A stretch of DNA of 64,000 nucleotides from Psychrobacter cibarius (GTDB taxonomy: Bacteria > Pseudomonadota > Gammaproteobacteria > Pseudomonadales > Moraxellaceae): contig CP131612.1 of assembly GCA_030686115.1 (NCBI GenBank), forward strand, positions 3,361,041-3,425,040. Direction: 5' to 3'. The translations under genes were made by a program, and so were the position numbers. The notes beneath the pieces are model-generated. The model was given only the letters and a program-made list of their open reading frames with translations. It did no database searches and had not been told where the DNA came from. Shown here in pieces: positions 8,777 to 17,848 of the stretch (the stretch's first letter is position 1; each line of letters opens with the position of its first letter).

Positions 8777-9787
8777 ATGAATCTAAGTATTAACAATGAG
8801 TATAAAAGACACATGACACATTTAAAAGGCGCTGGTCTTTTTGGTCAAAACCTTTACAGTCCTAAAGCTAAAGACATGTATCAGAATAAAGAATCTAAAG
8901 TACAATTTAGTTCTGCTGACATCTCTGAAAATGATATTCGTGAACAGATGCCAGCCATACTTGATATATTATTGATTGACCGTACTACGTCAACATCAAA
9001 AAAGACAAGGAATATCATTTGGGCAAACGAGAACTATATACAATATGGTAGATACTATGGAGTCTCGCATCAAGTCAAACCTAAATTGATAACAGGTCAC
9101 ATGGGGCACATCATCATACCTCGTGCTTTAAAATCCGAATACGTGCAAAAAGAGCGCACCAAATCCAAGGCTGAGGTGTTCACCCCTACATGGATCATCA
9201 AAAAACAAAATGATGTGATTGATGCTAGTTACTGTGAGGATGATTTACAAACCTATATAAACCGCAAGTGGCTAGAGATTACCTGTGGTGAAGCGCCATA
9301 TATGGCAACTCGCTATGACATGGAGACAGGCAATATAGTACCCTTATCAGAGCGTGTAGGCTTTGTTGATCGTAAATTATCTCGTATTAATGCTGAGGTG
9401 GATGAAAAATCTGAATGGCAACAATTGGTAGAGAAAGCCTATAAAGCCAGTTATGGTTTTGAATGGAACGGGGATTCACTGCTATTAGCACGAGAAAATC
9501 TACTCTATACTTACTACGATTATCATGTAGCTAAATGGCAAGACAAACCAACGCATGAACACTTTGCGATTATAGCCAATATTATTAGCTACAATCTGTT
9601 TCAGATGGATGGCTTAAAATATATCATTCCATTATCCGACATACGAAAAAGACCTGTTAAAAGCCAGCTGAAACTTTTCGATGATAATATCTCTGATGGC
9701 AAAAGCCTTAGAAAAGCGGGCAAACGTGTCAGAATAATGAATTGGGACAAAAATAAGATGGAACTCTTTGACAAAGGATTAAGGTAA
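8777..9787 (+). CDS. Methyltransferase-like subunit of a restriction-modification cargo operon
   Basis: A 336-aa protein with two features of N6-adenine DNA methyltransferases: an EVFTPTWIIKKQND block (about residues 133-146, the target-strand 'FTP' region) and a SAM-binding motif I-like WLEITCGEAPYMATRYD (about 165-181). It has no (N/D)PPY catalytic motif, so it is unlikely to methylate DNA by itself. It is the first gene of a three-gene operon and lies 2 bp before the helicase gene. It is similar in style to proteins annotated as 'restriction endonuclease subunit M'. It may position SAM or DNA, or act as a partner of the NPPY protein. Confidence 0.7.
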   Translation: MNLSINNEYKRHMTHLKGAGLFGQNLYSPKAKDMYQNKESKVQFSSADISENDIREQMPAILDILLIDRTTSTSKKTRNIIWANENYIQYGRYYGVSHQVKPKLITGHMGHIIIPRALKSEYVQKERTKSKAEVFTPTWIIKKQNDVIDASYCEDDLQTYINRKWLEITCGEAPYMATRYDMETGNIVPLSERVGFVDRKLSRINAEVDEKSEWQQLVEKAYKASYGFEWNGDSLLLARENLLYTYYDYHVAKWQDKPTHEHFAIIANIISYNLFQMDGLKYIIPLSDIRKRPVKSQLKLFDDNISDGKSLRKAGKRVRIMNWDKNKMELFDKGLR

Positions 9788-9789
9788 TA

Positions 9790-12700
9790 ATGAGTAATTC
9801 CCCAAAAATAAAAACCACGAAAATTATTTATCCACAAATATATGCTTACATCTTACCAGAGGTTCCAACGAAGAATGGCTGGGTAAAAATAGGTTATACA
9901 GAGCGTAAAAATGCTGACGATCGCATTAAAGAACAGACCTACACAGCTCGACTCGACTACGAAAAGCTATGGTGTGAACCTGCTAAGTTCCTTGAATCAG
10001 ATGATTGGTTCACAGATAAAAATTTTCATAATTATCTAGTAAAGCATAAAAAAATAAAACGTTTAGATAAATCTGAATGGTTTTTCTATGAGCATGACCT
10101 GGAACAAAGATCTTATACTGATTATAAAAGCTTTTTAGAAAACCCTTATGATCAAGCTAAAGAAAAGGCTCAGTATCAGCTTAGAGATGAGCAAGCTGCC
10201 GCTGTGACACAAACCCTGAATTATATAAAATCTTATCCCAAAGGTGAGTTTCTATGGAATGCTAAACCAAGATTTGGGAAGACGCTAACAACCTATGACT
10301 TAGCTCGTAAGCTCAATGCAACCAAAGTACTTATTGTGACAAACAGACCAAGTATTGCTAACTCTTGGTTTGATGATTTCGAGAAGTTCATTGCGTGGCA
10401 AACTGACTTTGCATTTGTCTCTACCAGCGACTCGTTAAGTGAACGTCCTGTCATGAAAAGAGAGGAGTTTTTATCGCAGACAGCTACGGGCAAGAAAAGC
10501 ATGATCACCTTTATATCTCTGCAAGACTTAAAGGGTGCAGTCAGTTTTGGGGGTAGTTACGATAAACTTAGCTGGGTCAAAGATCTGTCATGGAATATGT
10601 TGGTTATTGATGAAGCTCATGAAGGGGTGGACACCCTTAAAACTGATTTGGCATTTGAAAATATTAAACGTGATTTTACTCTACATTTATCTGGTACACC
10701 TTTTAAGGCTGTGGCCACTGGTACATTTAGTGAAGATGAGATTTACAATTGGAGTTATGCAGACGAGCAACAGGCTAAAGCCAATTGGGATAATCCAGAT
10801 GAACACAATCCCTATGAAAAACTGCCTCGCTTAAATCTGTTTTCTTATCAAATGAGCCAAGCCATCACCGATGAGGTGAACAAGGGAGCAAAAATAGAAG
10901 GAGACAGCATTGATTATGCTTTCGATCTTAATGAGTTTTTCGAAACAAAAGACAATGGCAAGTTTGTTCATGAGGAATACGTAAAAAAATGGTTAGATTC
11001 ATTATCTCGCAATGAGAAGTACCCGTTTTCAACCAAAGCCTTGCAGGATGAGCTTAAACACACCTTTTGGCTATTAAACCGTGTTGCCAGCGCCAAAGCC
11101 TTACAAAAGCTGTTAAAAGAACATCCTGTCTTTAAGGGCTATGAGATTGTACTTGCCGCAGGTGATGGTCAAAGTCATGACAGTGATGTGATCAATAATG
11201 ATAAATCACTTGTTCGAGTCAAAGAGGCTGTTAAAACACATGATAAGACCATCACTTTATCTGTGGGTCAGCTAACCACTGGCATTACTATTCCTGAGTG
11301 GACAGCGGTATTAATGTTATCAAACATCAAGTCGCCTAGTCTTTATATGCAAGCTGCCTTCCGAGCACAAAACCCTTGGGAGTATCAAATCGATGGTCAG
11401 GTATATCAAAAAGAAAACGCTTATGTTTTTGATTTTGCACCTGAACGCACGTTAACCATCTATGAAGAATTTGCTAATGACTTATCTCGAAGAACAGTAA
11501 ACGGTGGCGGTACAGGCGATGATCGCAAAGAAAACATTAAGCATCTTCTAAACTTCTTCCCAGTTATCGCAGAAGATAACGATGGTAAAATGGTTGAGCT
11601 TGATGCTACTCAAGTGTTGACCATACCAAAAGCTATTAAAGCCCAAGAGGTAGTACGCCGTGGCTTTATGTCAAACCTACTGTTTAAGAATGTATCAGGT
11701 ATTTTTGCGTCACAAGAAGTTCGAGAAATTCTCGAAAATCTTAATCCAGTAGAGGTTGGCAAAACAGTTCCGCAAAAAACTCAAACCCCTATTGATACGC
11801 AAGATGTTAAGGTTGACAACAAAGGCGAGGCTCAAGTTGATGACGATATTGTGATATCGGAAACCGAAGCGCGATTTGGCGAAAAGACGTATGCTAACAT
11901 CCAAAAAACAGTAGAAACTTTTGGTGAGCTGCCCCAAGATAAACATGCAAAGGCAATTGAAGAAAGTTTTATAAAAAATGTCGAACAGGGAGTTAAGAAT
12001 ACCGCTAAAGATTATGATGTCACTCAAAGTTTTGCCGAAAATATTGTGAAAAACGCTGCTAAAGCAGTAGCTCGTGAAATTGAAATCTCACAAAGGCAGA
12101 CTGATATCAAACAAAAAGAGGCAGAAGTTGAGTATAAAAAAGAGATGACACAAGCTCATCTTAACGAAGTCGAAATGTCTAAAACTAAAGCTGCTTATGA
12201 ACTCAAGCAAAAACAGATCCAAGAGGGTTATCAAAAAGAAGTAGAAGCTAAAATTGCAGCTAAGACACAGGAGCTAGTAAAATCATCTAATGAGGCTATT
12301 TTACAAAAAGCCGAGGATAAAAAGAAAAACGTTGTTGAGAATGATGTTCGCGCTCGTTTGCGTGGGTTTGCCCGTACCATACCTTCATTTTTAATGGCGT
12401 ATGGCGATGCTGACACATTGCTTGGTAACTTTGATGAGTTTGTAAGCGACACTGTTTTCAAGCAAGTGACTGGCATTACGTTAGATCAGTTTAGAACGCT
12501 GCGTGATACTCATGATTTCTTTGATGAAACTGTATTCAACGAATCGGTTTTTGAGTTTCTCAAAAAGCGTAAAGAGCTTGCAAACTACTTCGATGAAAGT
12601 CAGGAAGAAGACATCTTTGACTACATTCCACCGCAGAAAACTAATCAGATATTCACCCCTAAAAAAGTGGTAAAAATGATGGTGGATAAACTTGAGCAAG

Positions 12701-13062
12701 AAAATCCAGATATATTCACTGATTCTAAGAAGACATTTGCTGATTTATACATGAAGTCTGGCTTATTTATTACTGAGATTGTAAAACGACTATATCTTGG
12801 GTTAGAGGGTGAAATACCCGATCCCAATAAAAGGCTAAAGCATATTTTAGAGAATCAAGTTTATGGCTTTGCTCCTAGTGAAATCATTTTCAATATTGCT
12901 CGTAACTTCATTTTTGGTTTTGATGAAAGAGCTGACACTATTGATAAATCACATATTGTTTACTTGGACACTACACCTTATGTTAAAGGTGAGACTGAAA
13001 TGAGTTTTGAAGAAAAATGCGATAAACTATTTGGTACTAGCGAGCCTGTGGAGAATAAGTAA
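9790..13062 (+). CDS. GIY-YIG-like nuclease / SF2 helicase / partial N6-adenine methyltransferase
   Basis: A 1090-aa multidomain protein. Residues 17-100 resemble a GIY-YIG/T5orf172 nuclease domain (IYAYILPEV...GWVKIGYTER). An SF2 helicase follows, with motif I AKPRFGKT (158-165), motif II DEAH (274-277), motif III LSGTPFKA and motif VI-like YMQAAFRAQNPW near 520. Residues about 740-870 are charged and helical, probably coiled coil. The C-terminus has a methyltransferase FTPKKVVKMMVDKLE block (near 952) and a motif I-like FADLYMKSGLF (983-993), then stops before any NPPY. The next ORF supplies NPPY. The architecture suggests an ATP-dependent translocating restriction enzyme of Type I/ISP flavour acting on invading DNA. 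Confidence 0.82.
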   Translation: MSNSPKIKTTKIIYPQIYAYILPEVPTKNGWVKIGYTERKNADDRIKEQTYTARLDYEKLWCEPAKFLESDDWFTDKNFHNYLVKHKKIKRLDKSEWFFYEHDLEQRSYTDYKSFLENPYDQAKEKAQYQLRDEQAAAVTQTLNYIKSYPKGEFLWNAKPRFGKTLTTYDLARKLNATKVLIVTNRPSIANSWFDDFEKFIAWQTDFAFVSTSDSLSERPVMKREEFLSQTATGKKSMITFISLQDLKGAVSFGGSYDKLSWVKDLSWNMLVIDEAHEGVDTLKTDLAFENIKRDFTLHLSGTPFKAVATGTFSEDEIYNWSYADEQQAKANWDNPDEHNPYEKLPRLNLFSYQMSQAITDEVNKGAKIEGDSIDYAFDLNEFFETKDNGKFVHEEYVKKWLDSLSRNEKYPFSTKALQDELKHTFWLLNRVASAKALQKLLKEHPVFKGYEIVLAAGDGQSHDSDVINNDKSLVRVKEAVKTHDKTITLSVGQLTTGITIPEWTAVLMLSNIKSPSLYMQAAFRAQNPWEYQIDGQVYQKENAYVFDFAPERTLTIYEEFANDLSRRTVNGGGTGDDRKENIKHLLNFFPVIAEDNDGKMVELDATQVLTIPKAIKAQEVVRRGFMSNLLFKNVSGIFASQEVREILENLNPVEVGKTVPQKTQTPIDTQDVKVDNKGEAQVDDDIVISETEARFGEKTYANIQKTVETFGELPQDKHAKAIEESFIKNVEQGVKNTAKDYDVTQSFAENIVKNAAKAVAREIEISQRQTDIKQKEAEVEYKKEMTQAHLNEVEMSKTKAAYELKQKQIQEGYQKEVEAKIAAKTQELVKSSNEAILQKAEDKKKNVVENDVRARLRGFARTIPSFLMAYGDADTLLGNFDEFVSDTVFKQVTGITLDQFRTLRDTHDFFDETVFNESVFEFLKKRKELANYFDESQEEDIFDYIPPQKTNQIFTPKKVVKMMVDKLEQENPDIFTDSKKTFADLYMKSGLFITEIVKRLYLGLEGEIPDPNKRLKHILENQVYGFAPSEIIFNIARNFIFGFDERADTIDKSHIVYLDTTPYVKGETEMSFEEKCDKLFGTSEPVENK

Positions 13063-14039
13063 TGGAATTTGATGTAGTTGTTGGTAACCCACCTTACCAA
13101 ATTGATACTAATGGTTCGGGAAGACAAGCTACCCCTGTTTATCAAAAGTTTGTGGAAGCTGCAATAAACTTACAACCGAATTATTTGGTTATGATCATGC
13201 CTGCAAGATGGTATTCAGGTGGGTTTGGCTTAGACTCTTTTAGAAAAAATGTTCTGAAAGACAAAAGGTTTAAAGAGTTATACGATTTTGAGTCGGCATC
13301 AAAAATTTTTCCAGGTGTAGATATAGCAGGAGGAGTTTGTTATTTTCTTTGGGACAAAAATTATAATGGACAATGTAAAGTTGTTAGTAGCAGAGACAAT
13401 GAAGTAAATTATAGGGATTTAGATGAATTTGATATATTTGTTAGGGATAATCAAGCACTAAATATTTTGAGAAAAATTCTAAAAAGTAGTGATTATAAAA
13501 ACTATGGTAGTTTAATAGATGTTGTTGGTTCCATTAGACCTTTTGATATACCAACTAATTATTCACCAAAAGATAAAGGGATTCCATGTTGGTTTAAGCA
13601 AAAGATTGGACTCAGTTATGCAGACCCTAATGACATAAAAGATAAAAACGAAATAATTAATAAATGGAAAATTCTAATACCTAAAGCTCCAATTGCGGGT
13701 CAAACGGATTTTACCAAGCCTATAAAAATCTACCATGAAAAAAACGTATTGATAGCTAAACCTGGAGAAATATGCACGGAATCATATATAGTTGCAGCAT
13801 CATTTGATTCCAGAGAAGAAGCAGAGAATTTTAGAAATTATCTCTTTACTAAAACTGTTAGACTTCTAATTTTATTAACTTTAATGTCTCAGGATGTTAA
13901 TAAAAAGAATTTTAGATTTGTACCTAATTTATCTGATTTCTGTAAACCCATTAATGATGATACTTTGAGAAAAATGTGGGATTTAAGTCCAAGCGATTGG
14001 GAATATATTGATAAAAGAGTTAAAGCTATAAGTGATTAA
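13062..14039 (+). CDS. Eco57I-type methyltransferase catalytic part (NPPY) with specificity region
   Basis: A 325-aa protein beginning MEFDVVVGNPPYQ, so motif IV (NPPY, residues 9-12) lies almost at the N-terminus. A PARWYSGGFGLDSFRK segment and the FPGVDIAGGVCYFLW block follow, both typical of Eco57I-class adenine methyltransferases. The C-terminal ~180 residues probably hold the target recognition domain. There is no SAM-binding motif I here; it is at the end of the preceding protein. The ATG overlaps the upstream stop by one base (TAATG), so the two are translationally coupled and presumably assemble into one enzyme. Confidence 0.82.
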   Translation: MEFDVVVGNPPYQIDTNGSGRQATPVYQKFVEAAINLQPNYLVMIMPARWYSGGFGLDSFRKNVLKDKRFKELYDFESASKIFPGVDIAGGVCYFLWDKNYNGQCKVVSSRDNEVNYRDLDEFDIFVRDNQALNILRKILKSSDYKNYGSLIDVVGSIRPFDIPTNYSPKDKGIPCWFKQKIGLSYADPNDIKDKNEIINKWKILIPKAPIAGQTDFTKPIKIYHEKNVLIAKPGEICTESYIVAASFDSREEAENFRNYLFTKTVRLLILLTLMSQDVNKKNFRFVPNLSDFCKPINDDTLRKMWDLSPSDWEYIDKRVKAISD

Positions 14040-14453
14040 GTCAACATTGAAGTTTTTCAAGGTAGTTGTCATTTATAAAAGCGCTAAATGCGCTTAAGGT
14101 ATGATAGATGCACCTGCACTCGGCTGCCTTTTACCACTCTTGCATTGGATCAACTGTACGATTAGTAACCCATAAAGTTTGAGCAATCATATGAATGATT
14201 CAATGCTCCTCTCACTGAAATTGAGAAAGCGATCAACCTAGTTATTGCAGGGGATGTCAAAGCATATCGAATGAATGCCGCATATGGCAAGATCTAGCGA
14301 TTTAAAAATATAGTAATATTCACGTTAATTTCGATTTACAACATCAATTAGTTTATTTGTATTCCATTGAGCGACTTTATGGGATAGGCATTAGTAAAAA
14401 TCTAATGCTTTTCCCAATAGATAAAAATATTTTTAGGATATAAGCTGACTGCT
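14040..14453. other. Cargo spacer with a degenerate ORF
   Basis: This 414-bp region separates the restriction operon from the convergent minus-strand genes. It contains a small inverted repeat (AAGCGC-TAAAT-GCGCTT, near 14078-14095) without a clear T-run, and the ORF remnant described separately. The remainder is AT-rich without recognised signals. Confidence 0.5.
14191..14297 (+). pseudogene. Remnant of a small ORF, apparently frameshifted
   Basis: From 14202 a frame reads NAPLTEIEKAINLVIAGD and ends MNAAYGKI with TAG at 14295-14297. It looks like coding sequence but has no start in that frame. An ATG at 14191 is one frame away, and a single-base change near 14203 would join the two into a 35-residue peptide. 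It may be the tail of a lost cargo gene. Confidence 0.3.
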
Positions 14454-15314
14454 TTATCTTAGTTCATAAGTTTCTGAGAAATCGTATTTGGGGAATGTAA
14501 CAATATAATCAGCACCATCCATACTTAGAACAGCTTCAATTTCAGGCTCTCCTTTATATCCACGCTTTACAAAAAGGCCGAGATAACCCTCTAATTTACT
14601 AGCAATTATATTCTGGAGATCTCTGAGGATGATTTTTTGTTTATCCACCTGTATGACTGACTGTACATTAAAACCCTGACCTGCAAAACCACCCCCAATT
14701 GGAAAGTATGATGGTCCTCCTTCAATAGAACTGATCACATTTACGCCAGCTTCTCGCAAACGTTTTCTTTGTTGTTCTGTTAGATTGTCAGATCCAAGAT
14801 CATCAAGCACTTTATATCCTTCTAGCTCCTTAGACCAGTTTCTATGCATGATTTCAACCACTTCTTTATTTTCCCAAGTTTTATGAGCGAATATTCCGAT
14901 AACGTAAAACTTATCATTAAAAAGCCAAGCAAAAACAAGAAACTCAGATCCTTTTTCAAAACTACCATCATCGTTTTCATTCAAATGAAAGTGATGGACA
15001 CCCCAGTCATTCAACATAGGATCTGTTTTATTGGGAGAAAATATTTTTTTGCTTAGATTCATAGTCAAGTCTTTACCGCTTTCAACCCTGCTTATAAGTC
15101 TGTTGAACCCTTCCTCTAGCTCTTTTGGACAAACAAAAGTGTCAGCTAAAATCACTTCACGTATCTTTTTCGCTGGTCGTCTACTTTCTGTATTAAAATA
15201 TAGTACTGGTATTTTGCTATCTGGCACTGATGCAATATTACAACCCCACTCATTACTTAGAGTGTTCTTTAAAATGTTAATCCAGTCACCGAAAAAATCA
15301 GCTTTTAATTTCAT
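14454..15314 (-). CDS. Uncharacterised cargo protein, 286 aa
   Basis: I do not recognise a named family with certainty. The middle of the protein (about residues 100-170) has a distinctive block, DWGVHHFHL followed by GSEFLVFAWLFNDKFYVIGIF and HRNWSKEL, which reads as a compact alpha/beta domain with conserved histidines. The C-terminal part has a glycine-rich IEGGPSYFPIGGGFAG segment. It has no signal peptide or transmembrane helices. It is encoded convergently to the restriction operon, inside the transposon. Cargo position makes a defence or stress role plausible, but that is inference from context only. Confidence 0.75.
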   Translation of the reverse strand: MKLKADFFGDWINILKNTLSNEWGCNIASVPDSKIPVLYFNTESRRPAKKIREVILADTFVCPKELEEGFNRLISRVESGKDLTMNLSKKIFSPNKTDPMLNDWGVHHFHLNENDDGSFEKGSEFLVFAWLFNDKFYVIGIFAHKTWENKEVVEIMHRNWSKELEGYKVLDDLGSDNLTEQQRKRLREAGVNVISSIEGGPSYFPIGGGFAGQGFNVQSVIQVDKQKIILRDLQNIIASKLEGYLGLFVKRGYKGEPEIEAVLSMDGADYIVTFPKYDFSETYELR

Positions 15315-15360
15315 TTTCAGTCCAATTTTATTTTTATGGCAAATATCGACTTCAATTTAT

Positions 15361-15389
15361 AGCATAGCTACGTTCAACGTATGCTAGCT
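15361..15389. repeat. Imperfect palindrome in cargo spacer
   Basis: AGCATAGCTACGTTCAACGT continues into ATGCT and forms a hairpin with a three-base bulge. It lies between two minus-strand cargo genes and has no T-run. It could be a weak terminator for the lipoprotein gene or a protein-binding site. Confidence 0.35.
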
Positions 15390-15460
15390 AATAAGATTAA
15401 AGATGCCATTTTCGGGTTGGCTATTTATCGCTTAATTTGATCGTTTGTTGATTCATAATG

Positions 15461-15865
15461 TTAAACATTGTTCTTTAGAGACTCTTGCTGCTCATCACAC
15501 ACCTTTAGACCTATATTTACAGCCACACTTAGGTCTGCTCCTGTGTTAATGCTATATGGTACGTTCGAGTGCATATCATCATATTTTAGAGCGTTAGCTG
15601 CTGCTTTATTAAGTGGTGTGCCAATATAAGACTCATCGGTGAAACCCTCTGGCGCAAAATACACCTCACGACCGAAAGCTGGATGGAAACCGCATGATAT
15701 TTCTCCGTAAGCTACGGTAAACGGATATGGCGATGAGTGTTCAAGCGACCACTGCATCTCATTCACGTTAATAAAACCAGAACCGTATAGATCGTCATGT
15801 TCTTGCGCCACAGGACTACATGCCACAATTAGTAACAAGCTTAGACTTAGCATTAATTTATTCAT
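15461..15865 (-). CDS. DUF2511 (YebY-like) lipoprotein
   Basis: A 134-aa protein from the ATG at 15865, which has GAGG about eight bases upstream; an earlier in-frame ATG at 15880 would add five residues. The signal peptide MNKLMLSLSLLLIVAC ends in a lipobox cysteine, so it should be lipidated. The mature part matches the DUF2511 pattern: a Trp in MQWSLEHS, a first cysteine in YGEISCGFHP, a PLNKAAANAL segment, and a final cysteine in IGLKVCDEQ. The two cysteines could form a disulfide. It is unusual cargo for a defence transposon and has no obvious functional partner here. Confidence 0.75.
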   Translation of the reverse strand: MNKLMLSLSLLLIVACSPVAQEHDDLYGSGFINVNEMQWSLEHSSPYPFTVAYGEISCGFHPAFGREVYFAPEGFTDESYIGTPLNKAAANALKYDDMHSNVPYSINTGADLSVAVNIGLKVCDEQQESLKNNV

Positions 15866-15922
15866 TGCTATTGACCTCACAATTTAAGAGAAATAAACTA
15901 GCTATCCACACTTGCTAAAAGT

Positions 15923-17689
15923 CTAGTTATGTAATGCGTCATTAATCTTATTTACCCCAGTTAATATCCAGTTGTTGTCATCATTAATAGCAGTAGTATG
16001 TTTGAATGTACTTAATCGACCTTCAAAAGCATCTATAAACTCTTTGGGTAAAGAGCCTGATGGGTAGTTATTAATAGATACAATGATCGCAAGCAAGCCT
16101 TCATCGTTTTCTGCGTCTAAAAACTGCTTTTCGTCAGCTACAATTATAATAACTCCACTCATTCCAGAGTCAGTGCCGACTTTTTCATGACTATCTAATA
16201 TGTAATATACGTTCTTATCAACGACTACTCTAATTACAATAAGCTCTTGTGGGTAGGGAGATAAACCTTTGCTTATACTCGTTAAGGACATAAGCTGATA
16301 ATCGTCACTACTGTTAAATCCAAGTCGATAGGTGAACCATTTCGCCCTCTCAGGCTCATTAGAACCGCTTAATGCCTTAGCATGTCCCCATAATTTCTGA
16401 ATCCTCGAACCTTTTGTTTTTTCAGGCTCAACATCCTCAAAGCAAAAGGCTGCATATCCAATATCGCCTCTACTATTGGAAACATTGCCAGATGCATAGC
16501 TAGACGGTTCTGCACCGTAAAGAGGGTATTTTGTACCAGCTTGTTCCGCTTCTATTTTTTGTTGATGAATTTTCATTGCTATCTTTTTTCCCAATATTTT
16601 CATTGCCTGTCTAACGGTTGCTGTTTCCATGTTGTTAGCAGGATGATCGGGATTAAGCGCTATATCCTCTGTTTGTTCTCTCTTTTTTACTGGGTAGAAA
16701 AATATGTCTTTTCCTTCATCAATACCTTCAACTGGGTTCTTAAAACTAGGGCTAGCGACAACATTAATTTCATCACAGTCAATAAAATCTGGTTCCGATA
16801 TACCTTTAATGCTAGTGCATAGTATTGTACTGTCATCTAATCGAGTTCCCTCAAATAGCACCTGAATATCATCATCATGCCAAGGCTTTACTTTTAAGTT
16901 AATTTTATAAGGATGTGTACGCAATTGGGTTCGTATATATTGATTAAAATCTCTTACTATATTTCTAGTATGATCACTCGTTTTTATGAAATGTAGTAAG
17001 ACACTATCTCTTATTACGAATTTCTTAGGTAAATACACCAAATTAGGGATTTGTTGGTAGCTTGCGTCACAGTAGTTTAATAGACACCTACTGATAAAAT
17101 CCTCTCCGTGAGAGTAATGAATATTATTTTCCAGCCCCCAATTGAGTGTCATTAAAACTCTCTTAATCTCCATTGAATAGCCAAAATGGGCAATAAAGAA
17201 CAATACAGGGTGAATAAGAATGGTGTCTTGATTTGCTCCTACATTACTTACTCTGACAATAGAATGCTCGTTTTCTAGCATTTTGTAGACAGGGTAAACA
17301 TCATTAAGGTGCTCGTTTAGCTCAACTCTTTTGCCTTCACTATGATCGTATTCAGCACTATCACCTAGATTAATCTCAAATTCATCAAGTACAAATTTAG
17401 AGTCACATATCCCATTTTTCCATATCGATCCTATTGGCATCTTTGATATAGCGCCAAAAGGAACTTCTAACTCTGGTTGAAAATAAGGATTTGCATCATC
17501 TATATTGAATAACACGACTCTTATTAGTAATTCCGAGTTGTCTGCAAAATTCCTAGCTAAATTAGAGTACCAGACGACTGTATATCGTTGATATGATCTT
17601 AATCTTGGATTGCTCTCAAAGTAACCTTTAAGGTTTATGCTGGCCTTATAAGGCTCTATTTTATTGTCTTTAAATGGAGGGAATACCAT
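15923..17689 (-). CDS. Possible TnsE-like transposition protein
   Basis: A 588-aa protein at the right end of the element, transcribed inward on the minus strand. The N-terminus (FPPFKDNKIEPYKASINLKG) resembles the FNDN...HIGHLF start of Tn7 TnsE as I remember it. The last ~130 residues follow the order of the TnsE C-terminal domain: a strand pair (LIVIRVVVDKNVYYILDSHE), a GMSGVIIIV segment, NNYPSGSLPKEF (compare LNWPNSLFDQL), KHTT (compare NHPKGL) and a Trp near the end. The middle is poorly conserved. TnsE directs Tn7 to replicating DNA through beta-clamp contact. This is pattern matching from memory; an unrelated cargo protein remains possible. Confidence 0.5.
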   Translation of the reverse strand: MVFPPFKDNKIEPYKASINLKGYFESNPRLRSYQRYTVVWYSNLARNFADNSELLIRVVLFNIDDANPYFQPELEVPFGAISKMPIGSIWKNGICDSKFVLDEFEINLGDSAEYDHSEGKRVELNEHLNDVYPVYKMLENEHSIVRVSNVGANQDTILIHPVLFFIAHFGYSMEIKRVLMTLNWGLENNIHYSHGEDFISRCLLNYCDASYQQIPNLVYLPKKFVIRDSVLLHFIKTSDHTRNIVRDFNQYIRTQLRTHPYKINLKVKPWHDDDIQVLFEGTRLDDSTILCTSIKGISEPDFIDCDEINVVASPSFKNPVEGIDEGKDIFFYPVKKREQTEDIALNPDHPANNMETATVRQAMKILGKKIAMKIHQQKIEAEQAGTKYPLYGAEPSSYASGNVSNSRGDIGYAAFCFEDVEPEKTKGSRIQKLWGHAKALSGSNEPERAKWFTYRLGFNSSDDYQLMSLTSISKGLSPYPQELIVIRVVVDKNVYYILDSHEKVGTDSGMSGVIIIVADEKQFLDAENDEGLLAIIVSINNYPSGSLPKEFIDAFEGRLSTFKHTTAINDDNNWILTGVNKINDALHN

Positions 17690-17809
17690 AATAGTAAATC
17701 ACTTTATAAATAGAAATTGTCGTTCAATACGTCACAATCAATAAAATAGATCGCTAAAAGTCGCCTTTAGCGCGTCGGCTAAGGCGAGATAATAAATCAT
17801 TTAATTAGC

Positions 17810-17848
17810 AGTTTGACAGGAATTGGGTAGGAATGACATTAATTGGGT
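17810..17848 (-). repeat. Right-end TnsB-type binding repeats (two adjacent copies)
   Basis: Read inward from the right tip, two 19-bp copies occur: ACCCAATTAATGTCATTCC at 17848-17830 and ACCCAATTCCTGTCAAACT at 17828-17810, one base apart. They are inverted relative to the left-end copies. The outer one starts ten bases from the tip, as on the left. I did not find further good copies inward. Confidence 0.82.

Noticed and set aside
10293..12827. Several 60-105 aa ORFs antisense to the helicase gene
   Set aside because: They are shadows of a strongly coding frame with clear helicase motifs.
14078..14095. Hairpin AAGCGC/GCGCTT as terminator of the restriction operon
   Set aside because: The stem is six pairs and no T-run follows on the plus strand.
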